In this document: positions 1 to 10,321 of the stretch, piece by piece
Numbering within the stretch: the stretch's first letter is position 1
Layout of the letters: the number at the start of each line of letters is the position of its first letter
DNA from: Coptis chinensis
Taxonomy: Eukaryota; Streptophyta; Magnoliopsida; Ranunculales; Ranunculaceae
Direction of reading: 5' to 3'
NCBI GenBank assembly: GCA_015680905.1
Contig: CM027382.1
Coordinates: forward strand, 19,751,501 to 19,815,500
Length of the DNA stretch: 64,000 bases
Notes under the pieces: model-generated
The model's input: only the letters and a program-made list of their open reading frames with translations
Told to the model about the DNA's origin: nothing
The model's database searches: none
Position numbers and translations under genes: made by a program

Positions 1-1475
1 AACATAGAGAAGGAACGAGTAGAAATAGAAAGTTAAACAGTATGCCATTACTTTTCTCTACCTAAATGATGAGGTTTTTAGTATGATATTTCGAGCCGGA
101 TGAATGCATGATCCCTGTAGGAATATATCTACGTTCTGCTGGTGAAAATATGAAACAACGGAAAATGTGTCGTGTTTTCTTATCTAAATTTCATGTCTTC
201 CCTTACATGTACTGGAATCATCAGTAAGAAATAACGAATTACATTTGTAATACCTATATGCCTATATGCTTTATGCCTTAGTTAACACTTGAACGAGTTT
301 TGTGTGCTTAAGAGGTCAGGCCCAATGCCTGAACAATTGCTTTACTAGATATGGCCAAGTGGCCAACCAGGTTTATTAAGGGCAAGGCCCAGAAAGCATC
401 CTACAGTATCTTTCCCATTAAAACACAAAGTAAGCTTCGTGATGCGGAAACAAATTTTAGTAAAACATTAGTTGGATGTGTTTAATGTTCAAAACAATTC
501 ACAAAAACATCTGGAAAGTTTTGGATGTGCAAAATGAGACAAGGGTTGCAAGACTAAAAGTTCATATTTGTGCCCAAATAGTGTTTCAACATCATGATGA
601 AAGGCCCTCCCAACAATCTTTTTTTTTGGGGAGGAAGGGGGTTACATATATTATATCCTTAATTAATCTTATATAACTTTCATATCTTAACATGTAGTCT
701 CACAGGTTACAACTACACAATACTATTTTACAGTCTACAATAATGTGAATAACTTCATAACTGTTATTCCCCCTGGAAGCAACAACCTCTTCCCACCCCT
801 TGAATCCTGGTCTACTTTTCTAGATGCACCAATGGCTAGCCTTTGGAAAGGGCCAAAGAGAAAGACTGTAAGGATTGAAGGCCCAGGACATAAGCGGTCA
901 AAAGAGTAATTATCACAAGGAGCTAAAAGTGAAGACCAGAAATATACTAAAGCAGGATATATAGAAACTCTCATAATACAATCAGTATTCAGAAGCAGAA
1001 ATCTGGCTCATCCTATGGAATTACTATTCTTGGGATTGACCTTTGAATAAGAAATTAAGAATTCAAACAGTTTGTCCAACCAAAACCAGTGCATTTCATG
1101 CTCTTCATAGTTTGAGACATGGTTTTCTTGGTTGTAATCAATACACACTGATTTTCAATTTTGTCTATATAGTTCTGGATATGTATATCCAACTTAAATT
1201 TTGGAGGAAAAAATAATTAGCTATCTCAGGCACTTTTTGTGTGTTTCCCACACAGTACAAGAAATATTCCGGAACTTTCCACATTTTCCAAATGACCAAA
1301 ATAAGGTGCATCGCAACTGTGAAGAATAGAACAAATTGAAAAAATTGAACAACATCTACAAAAAAGAAATTAGAGGGAGCAAAAGTCCAGCGTTTCCAGA
1401 TTTTGTTATTTTTAATACAACATTAACTCCATTAGCACTTTAGCTTTTTACCATTAAAGCAAAAAAAAGACTCAC
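1..1475. other. Left-edge non-coding DNA, probably intron of the minus-strand gene
   Basis: No convincing coding exon is visible on either strand. The YL1-like gene to the right ends its last visible exon at 1476 with a good splice donor, so this stretch is probably its intron. The expected next exon (glutamine/threonine-rich, then acidic and glycine-rich) was looked for on the minus strand and not found, so it probably lies left of the window. The minus-strand open frame at 735-974 has no recognisable domain. Confidence 0.45.
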
Positions 1476-1871
1476 CAATGCAGCAGCACATATTACAGCT
1501 CTTGATCGAATATTACTGGTAATACATGTTGGGGCTAGAAAGGGTCCAGCTCGAATACTTGTGCTCCGAAGTCGAGAACCACTAAGACAGATCCTCGACC
1601 TATGTTGAATTTCTGTTTTGCCACCAAAAAGTTTATTCATATACATCTATATAACAAACAAAGGACAATCCAGATGTATTTGAGCACAATCAAATGGCTA
1701 ATAAGCTCTTTTAATTTCTCGAGATAAGTGTTTTTAGTTTAAGTCCCGTGGCAAAAAAGGGTAATAATCGAGAAATTTGAAGCTACTGGTCTGTCGTTAT
1801 GGGTGTGTACCTACTGGTCTGTCGGCTGAGATGGTGGTAAGCATAGGAACAGTAGCTCTCAGAGAAGCCAT
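1476..1871 (-). CDS. Protein YELLOW LEAF 1-like, chloroplastic (first two coding exons, partial)
   Basis: Two coding exons are inferred on the minus strand. The first runs 1871 to 1815 (19 codons, MASLRATVPMLTTISADRP) and stops at a GTAGGT donor. The second runs 1646 to 1476 (57 codons) after a pyrimidine-rich tract ending TATATAG, and stops before GTGAGT. Both junctions are phase 0 and the frame stays open. The serine/threonine/arginine-rich start looks like a chloroplast transit peptide. The second exon ends with SIRAGPFLAPTCITSNIRSR followed by AVICAAAL, which matches my memory of the plant YELLOW LEAF 1 family. That protein is a small chloroplast protein reported to be needed for leaf greening and to contact the ATP synthase beta subunit. 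The glycine-rich hydrophobic C-terminus is not in the window. The exon structure is inference; the family name is from memory. Confidence 0.55.
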
Positions 1872-2079
1872 CACTCTGACCACTCTGATAATAAGATATC
1901 TAACCTGCAAATAAGAGGAGAGAACAAAATTGCTTTAATTTTCTAGTCAAATACATGAGAGAGAGAGAGAGAGAGAGAAAACGGGTGAAGATATACCTGC
2001 AAAAGACGGTCTTGATGGAGAGAAAGAACGAGGAGAAGAAGTGGAGTTTGAGTCCTGTTATTGTTATTGACGGACCCAT
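1871..2079 (-). promoter_or_regulatory. 5' leader of the YL1-like gene with intron and overlapping uORF
   Basis: On the minus strand, a leader exon ends at 1997 with GCAG before GTATATC. The next exon starts at 1904 after ATTTGCAG. Splicing these joins an upstream ATG at 2079 to an open frame of 38 codons. Its TGA (1873-1871) shares its last base with the A of the presumed main ATG at 1871. This termination-reinitiation layout could control translation of the main protein. It depends on the inferred splice sites and on transcription starting upstream of 2079. A GA microsatellite lies in the leader intron at about 1957-1978. Confidence 0.4.
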
Positions 2080-2614
2080 TCTGTGTTGCGCAGACCCGGG
2101 CCCAATTTGGGATCTGTAATTATGTTTGGCAGACCACATCACCAAAGCCCAACAAAAATAAACTGGAAATAACCAGTTACACCCCAACCAAAGAAACTAG
2201 TTACCAGCGTCTCCTCTACTCCACCAAAAACTAAAAATTGATTCGGTCTCTCAGTTTCTGGGCAAATTCTTGGGTCAACACAAAATATGATTTTTAAGTC
2301 AATGACAAACTTGTAATAAAAATTATTTTTTTTGTCCGCACAACACAAAATAGAAAGTGCCCATAGCGACTACCTTTTTCCATCGTCAGTTGGGACTTTA
2401 ACTCAAAATCTCATTCGGTATATCTTAGTCTTTCGGTGATTTTTATTGAATAAAGCCCAAAATAGAAGAAACAAAAAGCCCGTTAGACTAGCTGAAACTT
2501 CAATGGGCTTGGTCAAGAAGCCCAAGTCTAAAACCCTAACAAACTCACCTCACTTGAACAAATCCCCAAAATTCTTATTTATTTGACACTCATTTCTAAA
2601 ACCCTACAACAGAA
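2080..2614. promoter_or_regulatory. Bidirectional promoter between the YL1-like gene and the PPR gene
   Basis: The two genes diverge from this roughly 530-bp gap. On the PPR side there are site II motifs (TGGGCY or its complement) at 2454-2459, 2504-2510 and 2518-2524, and a telo-box AAACCCTAA at 2531-2539. Further GCCCA motifs lie near 2100 and 2145 towards the YL1-like gene. In plants the site II plus telo-box pair is typical of genes for ribosomal, mitochondrial and other housekeeping proteins in dividing cells. That fits two organelle-targeted products. The motifs are seen; shared control is inferred. Confidence 0.55.
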
Positions 2615-4591
2615 ATGAGAAACCAATGGAAATTATTACTTCTTCTCCGAACAACAACAACTAGACCATCACTCAAGATTCCAAATAGTACCAAATTTCA
2701 GGTAAACCGAAATTTCACTCCATTTCATTATCGAAATTTACATAACAATGCATTTGTTGTTTCTAATAATAAGTTTATTATAAACAATAGAATTTGTAAA
2801 TATTCAACTGAATCAATAGCTATAGAAGAAAAAGAAGAACATCCTCATATTACTGTTTTAACTGATATAATTTCCAAGTCGAATAGTAATGATGAGATTA
2901 ACAATGGGTTGAAGTCAAATGATGTTTTGATAACACATGAATTGGTTTTGAGTATGTTGAGGAGTTTAGATGGGAATGTGGAGATTGCGAGGAAGTTTTT
3001 TAAGTTTGTGGATGAGAGCGAGAATGAGAGGTTGAGTTCGAAATGTTATAATGTCATGTTGGGGATTTTGGGTGGTAGGAAAGATTGTGTTAATGAGTTT
3101 TGGGGGTTGTTGGAAGTTATGAAGAATAAAAAAGGGTATGGGATATCGAGGAGAACGTATGAGAAGGTGGTGAAGAGTTTTGAGAAGGATGGGTTGGTTA
3201 ATGATTTGGATAGATTGAAAGAATTGTATAAGAGGCCTGATGATATTTCTATGAAGAGTGTGGCTTCTGGAATTGCTAATGTGCTTAGAGAAAGAGAGTG
3301 GGAAGATTTGCCCGACGATGTTAAAGAGAGGATACTTGGTATGAATTGTGTTTGGTCTAATGAGTTAGTTAAAATGGTAGTTGAAAAATTGGATGGTTTT
3401 CCACGGAAAATGATTCTGTTTATTTGGTGGCTTCAAGGGAGTCTTTCTTTTAAACCCGATAAATTCTTATATGATGGTTTGCTTAGGGTTTTGGCCAGTT
3501 CACACAATGTGCGTCAGATTCACCCTATTGATTCTTTTTGGCGAATTGTTGAGGAAATGCAGGGATTTGGTTATGAAATGGAGATGAATACGTATTTTTT
3601 TGTAATGGGGCTGTTTTGTAAGAGGAGACTTATTGAGGATGCTGTGGAGTTGTATGAGTACAAGATGGGTAGTGCAGATAAGCCTCCCGTTCAGGACGGC
3701 ATTTTCCTCTTACGAAAGGCTGTTATGTGGAGTAAAGAGTTGAACATGCAGTTGTTTTCTAGAGTTGTGGAGACTTTCACTAATGGCGGAAATAGCTTGA
3801 CAACGTCTATTCTTGACATGGTTGTTAAGTCACTGATCAGTGTTAACAGATTGAAGGAATGTGGTACGATCCTTAAGGCCATGGAAAAAGGTGGATTTGT
3901 ACCTACCAGTGAAGTTTACAATAAAATTATCTTTCATCTTGGTAGTGTTGATAGAGGTGAAGCTGTTCTGATGATAAGTGAGATGAAAGCTTCTGGGAAC
4001 TGCCCCGATTCCAAGACATGGACTTCTTTGATTCACGGGCAATGCTTAGCTGGTAATGCCAAAAGCGCGTCATATTCCTTCCGAACGATGGTAGAAGAGG
4101 TTGGGGTCACAGATGCTGGTCATGCTTTTGAAGAAGTGTTGAAGGGGTTTTGCCGGAAGAGGAAAGCCACGAATGCATACAACTTTCTTTCTGAGGTGGT
4201 TGGTCAACACCAATTACGACCTCGCCATTTAGCATACAAAATGTTGATTCAGAGCTTACTGGTTCAGGGAGGTTTCAATGAAGCACTGAGTCTTCTTGGA
4301 TTGATGAAGGGTCATGGTTTCCCACCTTTTCTTGAACCGTTTATCGATCATATCTCCAAGTCTGGGACTGGGGATGATGCTATCAGTTTTCTGGAAGCAG
4401 TGACAGATAGGAAGTTTCCATCTACTACTGTAGTTGTCCTTATGATTGAAGCGTTTTTGAAGGCTGGGAGGCATAGCGAGGCACAGAATTGCTTTTCAAA
4501 GTCTCCAAGTTATATCCGTAACCATGCTGATGTGCTGAATCTCTTTGTTGCCCATAAACCTGTAGGTGCCAGTCCTGCTGTGGTAGCTTAG
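2615..4591 (+). CDS. P-class pentatricopeptide repeat protein, probably mitochondrial
   Basis: Intronless 658-residue protein. The first 45 or so residues are rich in arginine, threonine, serine and asparagine with no acidic residues, as in a mitochondrial presequence. The body is a series of degenerate 35-residue helix-turn-helix units. Examples are the unit around residue 145 (YNVMLGILGGRKDCVNEFWG), then TYEKVVKSFEKDGLVNDLDR, TYFFVMGLFCKRRLIEDAVE, VYNKIIFHLGSVDRGEAVLM and TWTSLIHGQCLAGNAKSA. No E, DYW or SMR domain follows; it ends KPVGASPAVVA. PPR proteins bind organelle RNA in a sequence-specific way for processing, stability or translation. The whole sequence resembles the Arabidopsis At3g02490-type protein as I recall it. 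The start is the first ATG in the frame and begins the presequence. Site II and telo-box motifs lie just upstream. The RNA target cannot be inferred. Confidence 0.9.
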   Translation: MRNQWKLLLLLRTTTTRPSLKIPNSTKFQVNRNFTPFHYRNLHNNAFVVSNNKFIINNRICKYSTESIAIEEKEEHPHITVLTDIISKSNSNDEINNGLKSNDVLITHELVLSMLRSLDGNVEIARKFFKFVDESENERLSSKCYNVMLGILGGRKDCVNEFWGLLEVMKNKKGYGISRRTYEKVVKSFEKDGLVNDLDRLKELYKRPDDISMKSVASGIANVLREREWEDLPDDVKERILGMNCVWSNELVKMVVEKLDGFPRKMILFIWWLQGSLSFKPDKFLYDGLLRVLASSHNVRQIHPIDSFWRIVEEMQGFGYEMEMNTYFFVMGLFCKRRLIEDAVELYEYKMGSADKPPVQDGIFLLRKAVMWSKELNMQLFSRVVETFTNGGNSLTTSILDMVVKSLISVNRLKECGTILKAMEKGGFVPTSEVYNKIIFHLGSVDRGEAVLMISEMKASGNCPDSKTWTSLIHGQCLAGNAKSASYSFRTMVEEVGVTDAGHAFEEVLKGFCRKRKATNAYNFLSEVVGQHQLRPRHLAYKMLIQSLLVQGGFNEALSLLGLMKGHGFPPFLEPFIDHISKSGTGDDAISFLEAVTDRKFPSTTVVVLMIEAFLKAGRHSEAQNCFSKSPSYIRNHADVLNLFVAHKPVGASPAVVA

Positions 4592-6230
4592 GCGTGATGG
4601 GATGCTGACTTCCATTTTATCTTGTGAGGTTTCATTACGATGACATTTGTCTGAAATGCAGCATGAGTTGTCATTAACCCACTTTTTTTAATAGGGTATT
4701 TCCTGTAGTACAATTGATTTTGTTTAGTGCCCAAGCCAGTTCATATAAGCTAAGTCGTCTCTGGTGTCTATCCGTGCAAGTGCTAAAATGTTCATGGTAT
4801 TCAATATGAGTCTTGGGCTCTGCACAATCGTATGAACGATATATGGGTACCATTTTATTTTTGAGAAAACGTGCATAAAGTTTGCCTTTTATTGAAGCGT
4901 CAGTATTTTTTTTTTTTCTAATATTTTCTTTTAGCATACCTCTTCCATATCATTAAGTCCCATTTTTTTTTTAAGTAGCCACGTGGCATGTTTAATTGGT
5001 TTTCTTTGCTAGCAAGGTAAAACCCTAGCTATATATAAATAAGGGCTTGTAGGGAGAATTGATGTTTAAGAGTCTATGAGAGACTAGAAATAAAGAACAA
5101 CCTTTAGGGCTCTTAAAAACGTTAGGTTAAAATCATCAATTTAGTATAAACCTAAAAGCTGAAGTGTAGGAATTGTCCAGAAGTAGGGATTTGGATTTGA
5201 AAACTGAATCTAAAGCCGGACATTGCAGTGTTGAAGTGTGGTCGCGATCAAACAGATCCAAAGTGGATTGTCTATTTCTTGTTTCTTTTTCATGTGTAAT
5301 AGTTACATTTGCAGTATAAAAAGAGTTGGAAGTAAAGGTTCTCTCATTTGTAGGACTTGAATCATGGTGGTCCTCAACATATCCACATAAATTGTCATTT
5401 GTAAGGAAATTATACAATATAAGTGAACTACATAAAAGTAGCTACTAACAAGGAACAAGTCTTGTCTTCTTTCCTTTTTCATCTTCATTCTATACGAGAT
5501 GTGATAGAAATATCACTGCAAGGAATTGACAGTTGATATGCCTTATTAGAAGCTAATAAGGAAATAATGAAGAGCAGAATCTCCCATGGCCATGGGAGAC
5601 AACATGGCCCATGAAGATGTCCTGAATTGCTGCCTGCAGAATTGCAGATGCTGCTTCTTTATTTATCATTTATCATATCTTTCGGTTTTATTGTTTCCTT
5701 TGGACATATACTTATTTATGAACATTGCCGAAATCCATTTGGATTGGGTGAGATCTCTAACGTCAATCCACACAACAGGAGCCTTGTGTATTTTCATCAG
5801 ATCCAACTTTGCATTTTGTTGAACTGGTCAAGGAATTTCTTTCCATAATATTTGTCTCGGTTTTTTTCGTCCATGGACGAGAACTTGACTTATTTTTACT
5901 TCCAAGAATATGTCGATTATTTTGGTTTATTAGGCCCACGCATATGTCAGTTATTGACTTTTTGTTCAACAATCTTGTGCTGACAGCAGTGGATGGATAT
6001 TCTACGATCTTGATTTCATTCTCTGGTCATACAAATTGTCGCAAAGTATTAATGGAATCACTGCCTCTTAACATCCTTGGAAGATTTGCATTCTCTGAGA
6101 ATAACCAATAAATTGTAGATGAAAGTCGTGAAACTCAATAGATCGCAGAGTATACCTTGACTGATCTGTTGATTCAAATTGGGTTTTGAGCTTGGGAATA
6201 AGAGTTGTGTCGCGATGTTTTAACTTTCTG
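4592..6230. other. Intergenic region downstream of the PPR gene, possible old LTR remnant
   Basis: The first 100 or so bases are probably PPR 3' UTR. Around 4975-5120 there is a G-box-like CCACGTGG, a TATA-like tract and a short segment ending in AATAAAG, an order reminiscent of an LTR U3/R region. No partner copy was found in the window. Overlapping open frames at 5586-6111 have no recognisable domain and look spurious. Confidence 0.4.
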
Positions 6231-6309
6231 TAGAATTTTGGGTTTTTTTTACCTAACGCCCGATATTTTTGGTCCATGGATTCAAAAAGTTTGTATCCCG
6301 TAGAATTTT
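6231..6309. repeat. Direct duplication of a foldback element's left end
   Basis: TAGAATTTT followed by the start of the terminal repeat (GGGTTTTTTTTACCTAACGC) occurs at 6231-6259 and again from 6301. The two are 70 bases apart and separated by diverged DNA. It looks like a tandem duplication of the left terminus together with its target-site copy. Confidence 0.7.
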
Positions 6310-6803
6310 GGGTTTTTTTTTACCTAACGCCCTCCAAAGTTTGTATCCCTTTTTGTGAAAACCCCCAATTTTCAAAATTATTATTAATATGTTATCTAAA
6401 CGTTGATATTGTGAGTGATGACAATTTTATTTTTAAAAAATAGCCCAAATCCTAAATGTGTAAAAACTCTTCATTTTTAGCATACGTTTTTTGACCATTA
6501 ACCAACCTTATGAACATTAGTAAAACAAAGGAGATGAAGGGCGTGATGAAGATGAATTAGACATAAAATAAGAAGGACCAACCTTTTGAGAACCATATCC
6601 ACCACCAATGAAACCAAAAAAACTTGATTTGGAGAAGAATGGTTTTGAGAGTCAACGTTTTATGCAAAATTGTTATTATGCAAAATATCAACATTTGGGT
6701 AACAAATGAAAGACGGAGTGGGAGCAATCACTAATGATTTTGAAAATTGGGTGTTTTCACACAAAAAAGATACAAACTTTGGGGGCTTAAGTTAAAAAAG
6801 CCC
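6310..6803. mobile_element. Foldback MITE, Mutator-type (9-bp target duplication)
   Basis: A 494-bp element with inverted ends of about 80 bp. The left arm at 6310-6390 pairs with 6725-6803, sharing CCAAAGTTTGTATC and CCCAATTTTCAAAAT. It is flanked by perfect 9-bp direct repeats TAGAATTTT at 6301-6309 and 6804-6812. A 9-bp duplication and long terminal inverted repeats are marks of Mutator-like transposition. There is no coding capacity. Confidence 0.85.
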
Positions 6804-6812
6804 TAGAATTTT

Positions 6813-7770
6813 CACTTCATAGCGTAAAAGTCCTATCATAGTTTACTTGTAAGGAACTAATTGCATGGGAAAACAAACATTTGTTAAATTTGTTGTTACA
6901 TAAAAGAATCTACAGGGTAAAGAAATTGCAAGTTGCAAATCTAGGTCTCTATCATAGAGTTTGGAATGCTTTATTCTTTTGTTGCATACAAAGCAAGAGC
7001 ATTTCCAATACAAGTCGCTTTGAGGGGAAATAACAATTTGTCACTCTTATTGAGCCAAAAACAATGGCGCAATGGAAGGGTGACAATGAAGGTAGCACCT
7101 GTTACTGAGATAGTTGTTGACTTGTAAATTTCAGACATAGTTTTTTATTCCGTCTCGAGTTTTTTGTTTTATTTTTTTGTCTGGACGGGATGTTTAGTGT
7201 TTTTTCAATTTTTTTTTTTTTTTTTTTTTCTTCCCATCCGAAGAGTTTTTTTTTTTTTTTTTTTTTTTTTTCAGACGGAATGAAACATCCTGTCCGAAGT
7301 TTAAAATCACCTCTACATTACGCAACTCCTAGCAGCTTCTCACAAAAAAGATAAGAATGAAGGGAAATAGTCATATGTGGAAGTAACAAGTTGTTGTTTG
7401 TATTGGGAATACTCTAAACAAGTGTTATTCATCTTGCCATTGACAACCTCTTTATCCATACTCCACATAATAAGTCCTTTTCTATGAAAAAAAAAACATA
7501 ATAAGTCCTTGGTTTTTGTCTGCCCTAGCAAAGCCCGCAGTAGCATAAGTTACCTAACTGGAAAAATTTAAAATATACAATCAGTTAATTTGTTCATGCA
7601 AGTAGTAAAGCACTTATGCTAATGAGATGTTATAGATAGAAACAAGATGTTAGAGCTTCTAGAGTACTTAGGTTGCACCGGTACACAGGAATCTAGACCC
7701 TTGGACAATACTTCATGATGCAATACACACGCACCTTTTGCTGTTATGAGTGGCAGAAACAAGATGAACT
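6813..7770. other. Intergenic DNA with poly-T tracts
   Basis: Two T tracts at about 7208-7229 and 7247-7271 sit between short inverted motifs (GTCTGGACGGGATG near 7180 and a complementary form near 7275-7300). This suggests a degraded small foldback or reverse-strand retroposon tail. No coding region is supported. Confidence 0.35.
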
Positions 7771-8169
7771 ATAAGGAATGGGGTTTACTTTGAAGGAGCC
7801 TACCCGCTGCAACTATTGATAGAACCCCTTCCTATTCAAAACACGTTTCCAACTTAATTATTAGTGAGAACGAGTTACCTTTATGTCTTTTGGGAAATGC
7901 TTCCAAGTAACTAGCGCGTGACAAGTATTTAATGAGTTTTTTTTTGTCAATAACAAATCAATTCACTTTTCCCTCCAAAATGCACGACCTTCACCCTCCA
8001 CCCCCCAAGCACGTTTCCACTTAAGCTTCTTTCTTACAATATGAGTCTTAAGTTACCCAATTTTCTTCACTGCTTTCATCATATCATTTGAATTTTTCTC
8101 ACTTTTATTTTAAGATTAACTTTTCAATCGAAAATTTCGGCAATTTATACTCATTTGAAAAGCATTTGT

Positions 8170-9310
8170 GGGATCTTAACTTAGACATAGCTGAAACTCA
8201 AGAAACGATTGATATCGACGAGGAAGAAGGTACAAATTATTAGAACGATTGTCAAGGTGCAACTAAAAATGAAGAAGCTATTGGTATGGACGAGGAAGAA
8301 AATGCCAAAAATTCAATTGATTGTCAAGACTCCATTCCTAAAATTGGTATGATTTTTAACAATGAAAGTGAATCTTATAGCTCTTATAATCAATACGCTA
8401 GGATTGCAGGTTTTAGTGTTAGAAGATCTCACCAAAAGAAGATAAAAAATGGGCAGATTCGAAGACGCCAATATGTTTGTTCAAAAGAAGGTGTTCGAGC
8501 AAACCATCCTAGAGGTCCCGCAAAGCATCCATGAGCAAACACGAACTGGTTGCATGGCCAGAATATTGTTCAAAGTGCAAGAAAATGGAAACTGGGTTGT
8601 GATCAAATTTGTAGAAGAGCATAATCATCTTCTGGCAAGTAGTGAAGAAGCACACCTCTTGAGATCATAACAAAAAATTGACAATGTGCAAGGCACTTAT
8701 ATGGATTCCTTGTATTCAATAGGGTGTGGCCCAACTCAAGCTTATTCAGTCATGAGTTCTGAACATGGAGGTCCCCAAAATGTAAATTTCACACTAAAAG
8801 ATTCCTATAACTACTATCAAAGAAGGCGGAGAGATATATATAAAGATGGGGATGCTAAAGTGGCTCTAAATCATCTTAGGCATATGCAAAGAGAGAATCC
8901 AGCATTTTCTTATGCTATACAACTAGATCGTGAAAGCCAGCTGTGCAACTTGTTTTGGGCAGATGCTAAGTCGAAGATTGACTATGACTTTTTTGGTGAT
9001 GTAGTTTGCTTCTATACGACATTTCGAACGAACAATTATAACATGCCTTGTGCACCATTTGTTGGGGTGAACTACCATGGGATGACTGTTATCTTTGGGT
9101 GTGCATTACTCTTGGATGAATCAGCTAAATCTTATATGGGCCTTTGAATCATTTTTGAAAGATCCGCCGACAAAAAGGAAAATAGGTGAACCGAGCAAAA
9201 GGATAAAGGATGCACTGGAGAAAAATTCAGTCAACAAAAGAGCAAAAAAACAAATGAATTCAGGTACCAATGATGCCCTCGCACAACCGAAAAACATGGA
9301 TAATACTTAG
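8170..9310 (+). pseudogene. FAR1/FHY3-related MULE transposase, frameshifted and internally deleted
   Basis: The first part (8286-8534) encodes a FAR1-type N-terminal region (YSSYNQYARIAGFSVRRSHQ, then QYVCSKEGVR). A shift to another frame at about 8530 is needed to continue into RTGCMARILFKVQENGNWVV and KFVEEHNHLL, the second half of the FAR1 DNA-binding domain. After a stop at 8668, the frame at 8686-9147 carries the start of the MULE transposase domain: NPAFSYAIQLDRESQLCNLF, WADAKSKIDYDFFGDVVCFY and YHGMTVIFGCALLLDE. The remaining catalytic region is missing. After a frame change the text jumps to a C-terminal-like piece (FESFLKDPPTKRK, EPSKRIKDALEK). The flanking inverted repeats favour a transposon copy over a domesticated FAR1-RELATED SEQUENCE gene. 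It cannot make an active transposase. Confidence 0.8.
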
Positions 9311-9507
9311 TGTTTGTCGTCTGTTGTTAGTACCTAGTTACATATATCTTTTGGTCGAAAGCTTTTGGCATGCTGTAGTACTTTTCCATTCATCTCTAAC
9401 TATTAGTTTTTCGTTGTAATTGACTCTTTTCTTATCTCAAGTGTCATTTGTTCTTAGCATTTATCAGATTATATAGATATATAACATTGTTTGTTTCAGA
9501 ACATACA

Positions 9508-9595
9508 CATAACCTTGGTGGATTTGAACCACCACCTCTTAAGATGTTGTAAGCAGTCTCAAGTGCTCTTTCTATTTGAGCTAAAGATCCAGATG
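9508..9595 (-). repeat. tRNA-like sequence, probably a SINE head or tRNA pseudogene
   Basis: Read on the minus strand it starts GGATCTTTAGCTCAAATAG. It has an A-box-like D arm (GCTC...GAGC), a B-box GGTTCAAATCC with T-arm flanks GTGG...CCAC, and an AAGGTT end. The region between the D arm and T arm is too long for a normal anticodon loop, and the acceptor ends do not pair well. I see RNA polymerase III box structure but not a functional tRNA. Confidence 0.55.
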
Positions 9596-9918
9596 GAATT
9601 TAATCCTATTTAATCCAAACCTTATAAATGCCCTAATGATTTTGAGTTTGTTTACATCTTAAGATAAGATATGTCCTTAGAACCCCTTCCTTCCTCTTAC
9701 TAATTAGCAATTTTAACAAATTATTAAAGAGGAAGAACAGTTGAATTATTGCCAAACATGTCAATTCGAACTAGTTCAATTGTTTATTAGAAACTAGAAA
9801 AGCTTTTGTGGTTGTATATTCATACCAAGTGTTTGAATAAAAGACAAATAGATATAATATTACTACTTACTATTATAAGGATAACAGAGCTTGGTGTTTG
9901 ACAAAACTATTTATTAAA
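9596..9918. repeat. Half copy of a foldback element, plus unassigned DNA
   Basis: About 100 bases at 9600-9700 (TTATAAATGCCCTAA, then TTAAGATAAGATATGTCC) match the right arm of the complete foldback at 9919-10321, in the same orientation. It is probably a fragment of a related copy. Nothing recognisable lies in 9700-9918. Confidence 0.55.
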
Positions 9919-10321
9919 GGAAGAGGTTCAAGGGACATATCTTATCTTAACACGTAAATAAATTCAAAATCGTTAGGGCATTTATAAGTTTTGGATTAGG
10001 TTAATTTTTTGTAGATATGATTTCCTAATTATTCTAAACATTGTTACAGATAATCAAAAAAATCAAAAATTTATAAACTTGACAAATATAGTATAAAAAA
10101 TGGTGAAAATGAACGGTCTACAATTAACCAAATTTTGTAATTTGTTAACTACATTTGGTAAGTTTAGAATTTTTTAATTTTTTGAATTATTTGTGACAAT
10201 GTTTAGAATAGTTAGGACATCATATCTACAAAAAATTAGCCTAATCCAAAACTTATAAATGCCCTAACAATTTTAAGTTTGTTTACGTGTTAAGATAAAA
10301 TATGTCCTAGAACCACCTCCC
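9919..10321. mobile_element. Foldback MITE, about 400 bp
   Basis: The two halves (9919-10115 and 10130-10321) are near-complete inverted copies. Both carry GACATATCTTATCTTAAC-like ends, TTAGGGCATTTATAAG and TTTTTTGTAGATATGAT-like segments. No coding capacity. A clear target duplication could not be fixed. It lies inside the MULE. Confidence 0.75.

Noticed and set aside
735..974. Minus-strand 79-codon frame as a downstream exon of the YL1-like gene
   Set aside because: It lacks the acidic and glycine-rich text expected there, and no consistent splice phase supports it.
2615..4591. PPR gene as a pseudogene or fragment
   Set aside because: The frame is intact over 658 codons, with a presequence, normal stop and a typical promoter.
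5586..6111. Overlapping plus-strand open frames of 73-100 codons
   Set aside because: No recognisable domain, composition like the surrounding non-coding DNA, and three frames open at once by chance.
9508..9595. Functional tRNA gene
   Set aside because: Anticodon region too long and acceptor stem does not pair; kept only as a tRNA-like repeat.
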